A DNA stretch of 40,781 nucleotides from a virus. The notes beneath the pieces were generated by a model. The model saw only the letters and a list, made by a program, of their open reading frames with translations. It did not search any database and was not told where the DNA came from. How positions within the stretch are numbered: the stretch's first letter is position 1; each line of letters opens with the position of its first letter. The stretch spans positions 1 through 40,781 of the IMG/VR virus record IMGVR_UViG_3300027467_000574; one strand, written 5' to 3'. Below, piece by piece: positions 32,408 through 39,815 of the stretch. A program made the translations under genes and the position numbers.

Positions 32408-34479
32408 TGGTTGATGTCCCGCGCAGTCTTATCGACAAAGCCATTGAAGAGCGCGTCCGTCAGGACATGATCGAGAACCGTCCTCCTCCGAGCCTCGGAG
32501 CAGGAGCCGCACGAGCATTCCTGGGGGAAGGCCTCGGCATGGGCTGGGGCGACGAGGCAGAGGCGTGGATCCGCTCAAAACTTATGGGACAAGGCGACTA
32601 TTCCGCTCTCAGAAAAGACATCAACAAAGAATACGGCAGGTTCGCGGAACGATATCCGGTTACGTCCGGTGCTTTGGAATTCGCTGGCGGAGCTGCTCCG
32701 GCTGTCGCTGCGATGATGATGACCCCTGCGACTGGCGGCGCGGCAGCTCCTGCTGCTGCGGCGGGTGCTTCGAGAGCAGTCGGTGCGCTTGGCAGGATCG
32801 CGAGCAGCCCTTATGCAAGGTCTGGTGCTATCGGTACAACGCAGGGCGTAATTTCCGGCGCAGGCACGTCGGAAGAAGGCGAAAGAGCTACTGGAGCTGC
32901 CGGTGGAGCTTTGATGGGCGCTGGGATTGGCCTCGCTTCTCCAGCTGCTATTCGTACTGCAAAGTCTGGTCTTGATTGGATTCTCGAAAGAGCTTTGCCG
33001 ACCGAGAAATTCGTTAAGCAAAGAGCTCTCGGAAAAATCTACGACCAGCTCGAAAACGAAGGAATGAAACCTGGGGATGTTCTGGCAAAATCCATCGATG
33101 ACTATTCGATGAATGTCCCTTCGATGTTTGCGAACGCCAGCCCGAGCCTTATTAGACTTGCGGATGCTGCAGCAAACAGAGCTGGCAAAGCAAGTGCCAT
33201 GGTGCGAAACGCTTTCGATGAACTTAAAGAAGGTTCTCGCGAGCGTGTTATGCAGCAGGTTCGAACAGGGATTTCTGGTAAAAACTATTTCCAGGATGAG
33301 GCGGATGCTGTTGCTCGTTTGCGGGCCGACTCGAAATCTGACTACGATAAAGCGTACGCTTTCGGTTCTGTTATGGATCCGCGCGTAAACAAAGTTCTTG
33401 AAAATCCGAAATTTGCTGAGTTCTTTAAACGTGCTCAGCAGATTGCAGACAATGAGGCATCTGCTGCCGAATTGAGAGGACAAAATCCTGCACAATTCAA
33501 ATTGCAGGAGCTTTACAAAATTAAAACAGACAAAGACGGAAACATGATCGGTTTTGAAAAGACCGCTGTTCCGGACGTACGCACGCTTGATTACATTAAG
33601 CGAGGAATAGACTCGGTAATTGAGTCTGGGTTTGAAGGTAAAGGCATCACAAAGCCCGAAGCGAGTTCTTTGAAAGAGCTTCGCAAAGCGTTTATCGAGG
33701 CTGTTGATCAGGCGACGATTGATCCGAAGACTGGAAAATCTGCCTACGCAGAAGCACGCAGAAATTTCGCAGGAGATATGGAAGTTATCGACGCAATGCG
33801 CGTTGGCTACAATGACTTCAACAATCTTGCCAGCGAAGAAGTTAAAATGCTCATGAAGAACATGAGCAATTCAGAAAAAGAAGCATTCAGGACAGGTGCT
33901 GTAAGAAATATATACAGCATGATCATGGATCCATCGAGTGACATAAACGCTGGCAAAAGGCTAGTTGGTTCTCCGGAAATGCGCGCGAAACTCGCGGAGC
34001 TTTTCGATAGCGATGCCAAACGCGACCTGTTTATGGCAGCTGTTAAAAGAGAACGCGAAATGTTTGAGCAGGCAAGTAAGCTCCTTGGGGGCTCCCCGAC
34101 TGTTCCCCGCAGAGAAGCAATCGAACGTCTCGAAGAAGGGTCTAATTTCGGCGAGATGGTTGCTCAGGCAATAAATCAGGGAGGGTTTAAAGACGCTCTC
34201 GTTGCGATTGCTTCGCGCGCAATTAGCAAAGCAAAAATGACAGACGATGTCGCGGAAGAAGTGGCGAAGCGTCTTCTTTCGAAAAGTCCCTCCGACGTCG
34301 CTGCTGCGGTGAAAGAGCTAGAAGAATATGCGATCGAGCGCGCTCCAAGAGCCAAAAGACTTTCCGTAACGGAAGCAGGAGCTGCTGGCGGAACGACGGT
34401 TGCTCTGCCTTCTGCACCTTCCTCCGAAGAGAAACCGGAAGAGATTAATATCCAAGAACTTCTTAGCCGGATCAAATAA
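32407..34479 (+). CDS. Internal virion/ejection protein, last late gene
   Basis: A 690-residue protein, last of the plus-strand unit. Layout: an N-terminal helical segment (VDVPRSLIDKAIEERVRQDM), a GAARAFLGEGLGMGWGDEAE segment that resembles N-termini of phage internal proteins, a hydrophobic Gly/Ala-rich region (about 95-190, AAMMMTPATGGAAAPAAAAG) likely to associate with membranes, then a long helical body with Lys/Glu-rich repeats. Base composition of about 33000-34200 looks AT-richer than the late genes upstream. Probable ejected protein. Its stop lies 3 bases before the shared convergent hairpin. Confidence 0.7.
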   Translation: MVDVPRSLIDKAIEERVRQDMIENRPPPSLGAGAARAFLGEGLGMGWGDEAEAWIRSKLMGQGDYSALRKDINKEYGRFAERYPVTSGALEFAGGAAPAVAAMMMTPATGGAAAPAAAAGASRAVGALGRIASSPYARSGAIGTTQGVISGAGTSEEGERATGAAGGALMGAGIGLASPAAIRTAKSGLDWILERALPTEKFVKQRALGKIYDQLENEGMKPGDVLAKSIDDYSMNVPSMFANASPSLIRLADAAANRAGKASAMVRNAFDELKEGSRERVMQQVRTGISGKNYFQDEADAVARLRADSKSDYDKAYAFGSVMDPRVNKVLENPKFAEFFKRAQQIADNEASAAELRGQNPAQFKLQELYKIKTDKDGNMIGFEKTAVPDVRTLDYIKRGIDSVIESGFEGKGITKPEASSLKELRKAFIEAVDQATIDPKTGKSAYAEARRNFAGDMEVIDAMRVGYNDFNNLASEEVKMLMKNMSNSEKEAFRTGAVRNIYSMIMDPSSDINAGKRLVGSPEMRAKLAELFDSDAKRDLFMAAVKREREMFEQASKLLGGSPTVPRREAIERLEEGSNFGEMVAQAINQGGFKDALVAIASRAISKAKMTDDVAEEVAKRLLSKSPSDVAAAVKELEEYAIERAPRAKRLSVTEAGAAGGTTVALPSAPSSEEKPEEINIQELLSRIK

Positions 34480-34482
34480 AAA

Positions 34483-34504
34483 GAGCCCAGCGATTGCTGG
34501 GCTC
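34483..34504 (-). terminator. Convergent intrinsic terminator
   Basis: A 9-bp perfect stem GAGCCCAGC/GCTGGGCTC with a 4-base loop lies between the two convergent units. On the minus strand it is followed by TTTTTATTT, a good U-run, so it ends the regulatory unit just after the GcrA-like gene. On the plus strand the hairpin lies 3 bases after the last virion gene but has no U-run, so it would act weakly there. Confidence 0.8.
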
Positions 34505-34508
34505 AACT

Positions 34509-34985
34509 CTATGCCCGGAACTTGAAGGGAGAAACTTTGCGTTTCTTCTCTTCTTTGTCGGGCTTTTTCTGATAGCACATGTTTGCATGGAACTCGCAGT
34601 ACGATCCTTTTTGGATCGGCTGGCAGCAGAATGCAGTTTCTGTTCCGCAAACTTCGCCGAGAATAAATCTGCAGGATTCTGAATTTAGTTCCATGATTGT
34701 GTTCTTTGTGTCCCTTTTTGGCTGCGGGGGAATTGTTACGGATCTTTTTCGAACAAGCTGTCCGTTTATTGCGACGAGCTTGAAATGCTTTTCAGGCTGT
34801 TTCTTTTTCTGCTCTTTGCGAGCAGCTTTAACGACTCCCGGATTGCGAAGAAGTTTGCTGCGATTGACGTAACCCATAACAGAGCTACGAGTTACGCCAA
34901 TTTCTGCAGCAATTTGCCCGGAAGTGAAATGCTCTGCCCACATTTTCTTTATGAGCTGCTTTTTCTCTTCGGTCAGACTTCTCAT
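34509..34985 (-). CDS. gcrA: GcrA-family cell-cycle regulator homologue
   Basis: A 158-residue protein with the two ends of GcrA: an N-terminal DNA-binding helix-turn-helix (LTEEKKQLIKKMWAEHFTSG, QIAAEIGVTRSSVMGYVNR, about 4-42) and a C-terminal Cys/His cluster (Cys105, 113, 120, 121, 130, His133, Cys137: CRFILGEVCGTETAF, GSYCEFHANMCYQ). GcrA is an alphaproteobacterial transcription factor that binds sigma-70 RNA polymerase and GANTC sites methylated by CcrM, activating S-phase genes. The pattern CGxxxxFCxxP...YC..H...Y of the tail region is recognisable, with an extra Cys. The middle is longer and more basic than in host proteins. It is the last gene of the minus-strand unit, two bases after its neighbour's stop. 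A phage copy could redirect host transcription. The family call is by pattern. Confidence 0.8.
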   Translation of the reverse strand: MRSLTEEKKQLIKKMWAEHFTSGQIAAEIGVTRSSVMGYVNRSKLLRNPGVVKAARKEQKKKQPEKHFKLVAINGQLVRKRSVTIPPQPKRDTKNTIMELNSESCRFILGEVCGTETAFCCQPIQKGSYCEFHANMCYQKKPDKEEKKRKVSPFKFRA

Positions 34986-34986
34986 T

Positions 34987-35310
34987 TTACTTCTCTTCGA
35001 GCTGGTCGACCATCGAGGACATAATAGCCTTGCGCTCTTCGTCCGTCAGCTTGCGCCCAGAAACGATCGCAGGGACCGGCTCGTCGGTTCCATCAGGATC
35101 ATAGCCTTCCGCATAGCCATCGCGAATTTTCGATGCGAGAGCAGAGAGCAAAACCTGAGATTGCGACCGCAGATGATCGAGCTGCTTCTGCTGCTCTTCC
35201 ATGCATGCCGACAGTTCCATAGACAGTTGAGCAAGATCCCGCAAAAGGAGACGCTCGGCCCGAGCCTGTTCCTGAGCGAGTTTGCCGATGATGTAATCTA
35301 TATTTTGCAT
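34987..35310 (-). CDS. 107-residue coiled-coil protein, unknown function
   Basis: I chose the ATG at 35310, which has AAAGGAC upstream and leaves only one base after the neighbour's stop; an in-frame extension upstream would overlap that gene by about 90 bases. The product is helical, with a heptad-like central stretch (RAERLLLRDLAQLSMELSAC, EEQQKQLDHLRSQSQVLLSA), then DGYAEGYDPDGTDEPVPAIV and a C-terminal helix. It is soluble, and no domain is recognised. Tight spacing to both neighbours shows it is part of the regulatory unit. Confidence 0.65.
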   Translation of the reverse strand: MQNIDYIIGKLAQEQARAERLLLRDLAQLSMELSACMEEQQKQLDHLRSQSQVLLSALASKIRDGYAEGYDPDGTDEPVPAIVSGRKLTDEERKAIMSSMVDQLEEK

Positions 35311-35311
35311 C

Positions 35312-35677
35312 TTATGTCCTTTCTTCTGCCAGTTGTTTGTCAAACATATCGAATCCGATACGCCTAACAACATATTCGTTGCGCTTTGTTGAGAACCGTG
35401 CAACGAAGAACGAGTCGTGCTTCTCAGAGAGATAAGCAGCCATCATCGCAAAGATGATAGCGTCACCGTAGAATGCGATCGCATCTGCGGTGCTGTCAAA
35501 ACTCTCGAGCTGCTCGACAATCTTTGATTCGAACCTGTCTGCAAAACGCTCATCGACCATGTCGTCGAACATTGGCGTCTCGCAAACATAAACGATCTCG
35601 TCTGCTATTTCTAGCAATGACGAGGGGCTAAATCGAAAGTTGACGTGCGGGACGTAAACTTTCCTGAATCTTCGCAT
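35312..35677 (-). CDS. Unknown protein of the minus-strand regulatory unit
   Basis: I chose the ATG at 35677 (121 residues) because GGAG lies 6 nt upstream. A TTG at 35767 (151 residues) would overlap the upstream gene by 26 bases and has no good ribosome site. The product starts MRRFRKVYVPHVNFRFSPSS and contains FDDMVDERFADRFESKIVEQ and a hydrophobic helix AIAFYGDAIIFAMMAAYL. No motif identifies it. The stop lies one base before the next gene's ATG. Confidence 0.6.
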   Translation of the reverse strand: MRRFRKVYVPHVNFRFSPSSLLEIADEIVYVCETPMFDDMVDERFADRFESKIVEQLESFDSTADAIAFYGDAIIFAMMAAYLSEKHDSFFVARFSTKRNEYVVRRIGFDMFDKQLAEERT

Positions 35678-35741
35678 CTTTTTCTCCATCTGCATCTGGC
35701 TTGGATTTTCTTCCAAAACAGGCATGCTGAAAAGCTGATTT

Positions 35742-35996
35742 TTATATTTTAAGTATTCTTTCGTCAATGAAGAACACAGCCTTGTTTCCGCGACCGACGT
35801 TGGTGACCCTATTCAGGATGGTGCCTTTGTCGCTGAGTTTTATCCGCAGCCTGCGCACCGAGCACATCAAAGAGTTGTGGTAGCTGCGCGTCTCAGGTCC
35901 AACGAACTGGCTTTTCACAGTTTGGAAATCTACCGTCTTGCCCGCATGCATCTTGAAGAACTCGAGCAATTGTTTTTCTCTTGGTGTTAGTTTCAT
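35742..35996 (-). CDS. Small winged-helix DNA-binding protein
   Basis: An 84-residue protein that is nearly all one winged-helix domain of the OmpR/PhoB output type: LTPREKQLLEFFKMHAG, then RSYHNSLMCSVRRLRIKLSD (recognition-helix region), then NRVTNVGRGNKAVFFI (wing). There is no receiver domain, so any activity would not depend on a response-regulator phosphorylation site in the same chain. It overlaps the helicase gene by ATGA and lies downstream of it, so the two are probably made together. It probably regulates phage or host promoters; its targets are unknown. Confidence 0.75.
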   Translation of the reverse strand: MKLTPREKQLLEFFKMHAGKTVDFQTVKSQFVGPETRSYHNSLMCSVRRLRIKLSDKGTILNRVTNVGRGNKAVFFIDERILKI

Positions 35997-37717
35997 AGCT
36001 CATCTTCCTCAAGAGCGAACAGCTTGCGGTAGTCATCGAGCGTCATGTCAGAGACGCTCTTTTTGTCACGCAGATTTGCGAGGATCTTTTTGTCAGGCGA
36101 TTTCTGTGCGACGAGATCGAAATAGGTGACAGTTCCTTTTGTCCCGTCACGCCATGTTCGGCCCTCGCTCTGCCAGCGGGCGAGAGCATTGAAGCTGTTT
36201 GAATAGTAAATATTCGTGTTGCACAAACCCTGAAGATTAAGACCTGTGCCTGCAGCTTCTGGCGACGCCACGAGGAAACGTATGCCAGATTCCTTGTCCA
36301 TGAACAACTCGAGATTCTTCTTGCGCTGACTTTCTGGCGTCCTGCCGTAATAGTCGACCGCCTCTTGGCCGAGCTCTTTCATCACAGACTCAATGTCTTG
36401 GTTAAACCTGCACCAAACAATGATTTTGCCTGTGCGTTGCTCGATGATCGATTTGAGCTCTTCCATTCTGGGATTTGGGAACTTGATTATTTTGTTGTCG
36501 TCTGTCGGCAGGAACCCGCAACTGATCTGCTGCATGCGAGTCAAAAGTGTCGCAGCGGTAGTTACGGAAGATATCTCGCCTTTGCCAACCTCTGCGAAGA
36601 ATTGCTGTCGCAGCTCTTTCATCACCTTCAGCTGTGCGTCGGAAAGAGCAAACTCTCTCCGCACATAGACTTTCGGTGGCAGGTCTAGAGCTTCCTCGCT
36701 GGTGATTCGGAAAATGCAAGGGTCAATCTTTTTGTACAACTCCTCGATGTTCTTTGAGCCAGCGATGATCTTTCCGAATGGGGTGTCCCGCATAACGCAG
36801 AATTGATTCCTGAAGGCAGTTATGTAACGGAACCCGAGGATCCGCTCGTCCAGGAATTTGAACTGGCTGAAAAGGTCGATCACGTTCTTGGCAATTGGGG
36901 TGCCAGTCATGATCATCCTGTAGCGACACAAAGACCCGAATTTGATGGCAGCCTTGGTGCGGCTCGCGGACATGTTCTTGATGTCTTGCGACTCGTCTAT
37001 GATCATCGTTGCGCGACCTTTGGCCTGTTTCAAGAACGCCAAGATCTTGCTTTCGCCACCTGGAGTCACTATCGCATCGATGTTGATGGCCATTATCTTC
37101 AGGCCATCAAATGCCATCATCTCTTCAAAATCTCGCTCGGCTCTTTTGGTCTTTCCATAGACCCAAGCAGTCCAGCGCACTGATTCGCTCATGTGTTCTG
37201 GGATCTGCTCAGCCACCCATTGGCGGTGAACGCCATTTTTGGCCACGAGCAGCACATGATCAGATTGACCCCTGCACCAGCGCTGACCCATGAATGCAAT
37301 TGCGGTCCAACTCTTGCCTGTCCCGACATCCATGAACAGGCCGAAAGAGTCCAGATTCTGCAGTTTCTCAAGAGCCTGTTTTTGGTGGTCGCGGGGCGAT
37401 GTTTTGAATTGGAATGTAGGGCGGCTATCCCCTATGTCGAAAAGTCCATCAGCGACCATTCCTGCGGCTGCATCAGGGTCTTCCTCCTCGACCAAACAGT
37501 CGGGGAAAACGGATCGCCAGACTTCGAGATTATAAGGCGAGTTATCGAACGAGAACGACCTATTGGCGCCCCATCGTTTCATTCCCTCAAGCCTGTTCAG
37601 AGCTCTGAGAATCCGAGCATCGTATTCGGAGGTCGTTCTGACCCTTTTTCCTTCAATCTTGACGTTCATTTTTGCCCCCGCAGCATTTTCCATTTCCAGT
37701 CCATGGACCGATTTCAC
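35993..37717 (-). CDS. SNF2-type superfamily 2 helicase/ATPase
   Basis: 574 residues from a GTG start at 37717; ATGs at 37693 and 37669 are alternatives, since none has a clear ribosome site. Motif I DVGTGKS (130-136), motif II DESQ (241-244, a DExx box with Ser-Gln as in some SNF2 proteins), motif III TGTPI (271-275), and in the second RecA-like domain ASPEAAGTGLNLQG (motif V) and RWQSEGRTWRDG (motif VI) are all present. An N-terminal segment of about 105 residues precedes the helicase core. Such proteins use ATP to translocate on duplex DNA. Phage SNF2 helicases act in replication, recombination or removal of bound proteins; which applies here is unknown. The gene heads the regulatory end of the minus-strand unit, with ATGA to the winged-helix gene. 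Confidence 0.88.
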   Translation of the reverse strand: MKSVHGLEMENAAGAKMNVKIEGKRVRTTSEYDARILRALNRLEGMKRWGANRSFSFDNSPYNLEVWRSVFPDCLVEEEDPDAAAGMVADGLFDIGDSRPTFQFKTSPRDHQKQALEKLQNLDSFGLFMDVGTGKSWTAIAFMGQRWCRGQSDHVLLVAKNGVHRQWVAEQIPEHMSESVRWTAWVYGKTKRAERDFEEMMAFDGLKIMAINIDAIVTPGGESKILAFLKQAKGRATMIIDESQDIKNMSASRTKAAIKFGSLCRYRMIMTGTPIAKNVIDLFSQFKFLDERILGFRYITAFRNQFCVMRDTPFGKIIAGSKNIEELYKKIDPCIFRITSEEALDLPPKVYVRREFALSDAQLKVMKELRQQFFAEVGKGEISSVTTAATLLTRMQQISCGFLPTDDNKIIKFPNPRMEELKSIIEQRTGKIIVWCRFNQDIESVMKELGQEAVDYYGRTPESQRKKNLELFMDKESGIRFLVASPEAAGTGLNLQGLCNTNIYYSNSFNALARWQSEGRTWRDGTKGTVTYFDLVAQKSPDKKILANLRDKKSVSDMTLDDYRKLFALEEDEL

Positions 37718-37808
37718 TTACTCTTCTTCTATTACTTTCTTTCTTCTATTTTCCTCTAGAGTGAGTGGAATTCAGGAGAGGAATGGAAATGGAAAATGGT
37801 GTTGTGGT

Positions 37809-37832
37809 GGGGGAAGGAAAGCTCCCTCCCCC
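37809..37832 (-). terminator. GC-rich hairpin between DUF932 and helicase genes
   Basis: A 10-bp stem with one mismatch (GGGGGAAGGA with TCCCTCCCCC, loop AAGC) begins 18 bases past the stop of the DUF932 gene on the minus strand. There is no clear U-run, so it may be a partial terminator or a processing site. A hairpin with the same GAGGGAGCT core lies at the right end of the window. Confidence 0.45.
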
Positions 37833-37849
37833 GGCATTTGCATTGAAAC

Positions 37850-38806
37850 TCAGACCATTTCCAGGAGAGAGTCACGAACCTCGACCTTCAGGCGCGAACG
37901 TTCGCCGAGCCATGCGTTGAAGAGTCGAGCGTCGCCCTTGGTCCCTGCAACGTGGTCAACCCAGTGGGTTACACCGTTGAGGATGCCCCACGCATTGCCC
38001 GGGACCGCTCCGGGAGCGTTGTTGACCGAGTTGAGAACTTGGTCGAGGTGTTTGGGGCGGTAGGTCGGGTCGTTCAGGAGCATCTCGATATGGCTCTCCT
38101 CTTTCTGCCCTTCAGGTGTCGGGGCGAAGAACTTAGAGAGGAACCGCACAGTGTCGAACTCGCTCATCTTGAGCTGATCGAGCAGCTTGGCATCGAGGTG
38201 CGCCTGATGGATCTGCTCCCGAGCGAGGCCGATGGTCTCCTTGGCGCGGGCCGCATCGAACACCGAGAGGTGGTTCTGGCTATATTGGGCCTGTCCCTGA
38301 ATAGCCATCGCCATGGTGTTGGCGCAAACCACGCGCACTGTCGTTGTGCGGACCGAGATTGCTTTGCCAACCTCGTGGGGCGAGATCAGCAGGATGTAGC
38401 CTTTGACATGGTCCTTACGGTTAATGGTGAACCCTTCGTTGATCGAGGCAAGAGCCCAGATCACCTTGCCACCCCGCAGCGAGCCAGCAGTCTCGAGCTT
38501 TGCGCCACCGATCTCGGTGTACTCCCGGAAGAACTCCATAGCGTCGCGGTTCTGCAGAGGCTTCCACAGATCGCCGGTGATGGTCATCACCTTGTTGTCG
38601 CTGGTGCGCATCAGAGCCCGACGAACCGGGAGCTTGATCATTTCGCCGTTGGGTGCCTCGGCGTAGATCGGGCGGAGCTCGACCTCCCAATCAAGACCAG
38701 CAGCGACGATCATCTCGTCGACGGTGGCTGAGGAGTCGATCCGGTTGCCCAGACCGTGCCAAGGGACTTCGTTAGCGAAAGCCATGGTTTCAACTTCGTG
38801 TGCCAT
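37850..38806 (-). CDS. DUF932 family protein (phage/plasmid-like)
   Basis: I chose the ATG at 38806, which has AAAGGAG upstream; an earlier in-frame codon would place the start inside the ribosome site and overlap the upstream gene. The 318 residues match the DUF932/TIGR03299 phage- and plasmid-type pattern: ETMAFANEVPWHGLGNRI, MIVAAGLDWEVELRPIYAE, RDAMEFFREYTEIGGAKLET, TTTVRVVCANTMAMAI. The role of DUF932 proteins is not established, though they are common on plasmids and phages. There is no membrane segment. The small gene just upstream may be its partner. Confidence 0.8.
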   Translation of the reverse strand: MAHEVETMAFANEVPWHGLGNRIDSSATVDEMIVAAGLDWEVELRPIYAEAPNGEMIKLPVRRALMRTSDNKVMTITGDLWKPLQNRDAMEFFREYTEIGGAKLETAGSLRGGKVIWALASINEGFTINRKDHVKGYILLISPHEVGKAISVRTTTVRVVCANTMAMAIQGQAQYSQNHLSVFDAARAKETIGLAREQIHQAHLDAKLLDQLKMSEFDTVRFLSKFFAPTPEGQKEESHIEMLLNDPTYRPKHLDQVLNSVNNAPGAVPGNAWGILNGVTHWVDHVAGTKGDARLFNAWLGERSRLKVEVRDSLLEMV

Positions 38807-38820
38807 TTTAGATCTCCTTT

Positions 38821-39090
38821 TCACCAAAGTCCTTCGACAGCTTTTTCGAAGGTTGATTCCTGACGGATGACGTCAGCCATATGCACGTCTTCGAGGTTGG
38901 ATTCAGCGTCCCAAACAAACCACACAATGTCGCCGAACCGAGTGTGGATCGGCGCAACTGCGTAGCGCGAGAGCTCGCCGAAGATCACCTTCTTGGCAGC
39001 GAGCTGCCCCCGCTTTGACGGGTCGTTGACGATCTCGGCCGGGAAGGCAGAGCGCGAAACAGCGAGGAGGGTGGGGCGACGAGCTTTCAT
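38821..39090 (-). CDS. 89-residue protein next to the DUF932 gene, unknown
   Basis: A small basic protein (starts MKARRPTLLAVSRSAFPAE; contains IHTRFGDIVWFVWDAES) ending 14 bases before the DUF932 gene, with GGAG about 8 nt before its ATG. The leader upstream contains promoter-like boxes and a palindrome with a GANTC site, so this may be the first gene of a transcript. No domain is recognised. Its pairing with DUF932 is worth noting in related phages. Confidence 0.65.
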   Translation of the reverse strand: MKARRPTLLAVSRSAFPAEIVNDPSKRGQLAAKKVIFGELSRYAVAPIHTRFGDIVWFVWDAESNLEDVHMADVIRQESTFEKAVEGLW

Positions 39091-39108
39091 TCTAGGATCT
39101 CCATCTAC

Positions 39109-39160
39109 CCGGCGAATCGGCCGGTAAAAGTATTAAACGCCAGAACGAGAAAAAAGAAAA
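39109..39160 (-). promoter_or_regulatory. Candidate promoter P5 with GANTC palindrome
   Basis: On the minus strand TTTTCT, 17-base spacer, TTTAAT before the gene starting at 39090. A palindrome (CCGGC, loop GAATCG, GCCGG; 39109-39124) lies right where transcription would be expected to start, and its loop holds a CcrM-type GANTC site. Confidence 0.4.
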
Positions 39161-39171
39161 CAAGAAAATTG

Positions 39172-39202
39172 AGATGGGGCCAAAATATTTTCGACCCCAT
39201 CT
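39172..39202 (-). terminator. Intrinsic terminator after the 39214-39753 gene
   Basis: An 8-bp stem (AGATGGGG with CCCCATCT) with an AT-rich inner part lies 12 bases beyond the stop on the minus strand. It is followed on that strand by a T-rich stretch (CTCAATTTTCTTGTTTTC and on), which also holds the promoter-like boxes of the next gene. Confidence 0.7.
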
Positions 39203-39213
39203 ATGGTTAAGAT

Positions 39214-39753
39214 TCAGCCGATCGTTACATTCCCATGGGCGAGGTCCCAAGCCAGATCCTGCCGGCGACCGCCTTGGCGGATGAATTCTTCGTAAGTCAC
39301 CCCAGTCTTGGACTTCATAATGATATCCATAGATTTGTGGCCGTGGGTGCCTTCCCTGCGGGGGTTGGTCGTAATGCTGGGTGCAATGCGGATCACCTTT
39401 CCTTTGAACGAAGATGTCCGGCCCTTGCGAGTTTCGGTGTTGGGTTCCTTTTTAATAGCTGCATTCTGCATTTCATTCTCCTGTTCTGCTGACTTAATAA
39501 TTTTGGCTTTGGCCTCAGCAAGAGCCAACAGCCTGTCCGCAGCCGTTTTACGGTCGCGGAAACTCTTGATCGGGTTTGTGGTGTTGTGTGCGTTGTAGAA
39601 CTGGACGAGGTTGTCCAGAGGTATCGTCGACTTGGCAATGTCCGCTGGCTCCTGGACGATCAGGAACCCATTGCCATTGTTCAATGCATCCCTCTTTGTC
39701 GGGAACGCAAGGATCTCTTTAGAGCGTTCGAAATCGAAAGCAAACGTCCTCAT
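39214..39753 (-). CDS. Conserved-type unknown protein
   Basis: I chose the ATG at 39753 (179 residues), since GGAG lies 6 nt upstream; the ATG at 39759 would touch the ribosome site. The N-part has LDNLVQFYNAHNTTNPIKSF and RDRKTAADRLLALAEA, a pattern common in uncharacterised bacterial and phage proteins (LVxxYNA...xFxDRxTAxxR). The C-part ends HGHKSMDIIMKSKTGVTYEE, then FIRQGGRRQDLAWDLAHG, which resembles the C-terminus of such proteins. The middle is basic. Probably a small DNA-associated protein, but this is a guess. A hairpin with a U-rich tail follows its stop. Confidence 0.65.
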   Translation of the reverse strand: MRTFAFDFERSKEILAFPTKRDALNNGNGFLIVQEPADIAKSTIPLDNLVQFYNAHNTTNPIKSFRDRKTAADRLLALAEAKAKIIKSAEQENEMQNAAIKKEPNTETRKGRTSSFKGKVIRIAPSITTNPRREGTHGHKSMDIIMKSKTGVTYEEFIRQGGRRQDLAWDLAHGNVTIG

Positions 39754-39775
39754 TTTCATCTCCTATCTACAGTTC

Positions 39776-39806
39776 TGATTAAACTCTGTTCCGCCACAAT
39801 TGGAAA
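39776..39806 (-). promoter_or_regulatory. Candidate promoter P4 and overlapping hairpin
   Basis: On the minus strand TTTCCA, 17-base spacer, TTTAAT before the gene starting at 39753. The same bases hold a near-perfect inverted repeat (39785-39792 TCTGTTCC with 39802-39810), which could be an operator or the terminator of the DenV-like gene. Confidence 0.35.
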
Positions 39807-39815
39807 CAGAATTGT

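Noticed and set aside
37952-38731. 259-residue plus-strand frame opposite the DUF932 gene
   Set aside because: Antisense to a gene with a recognised family pattern.
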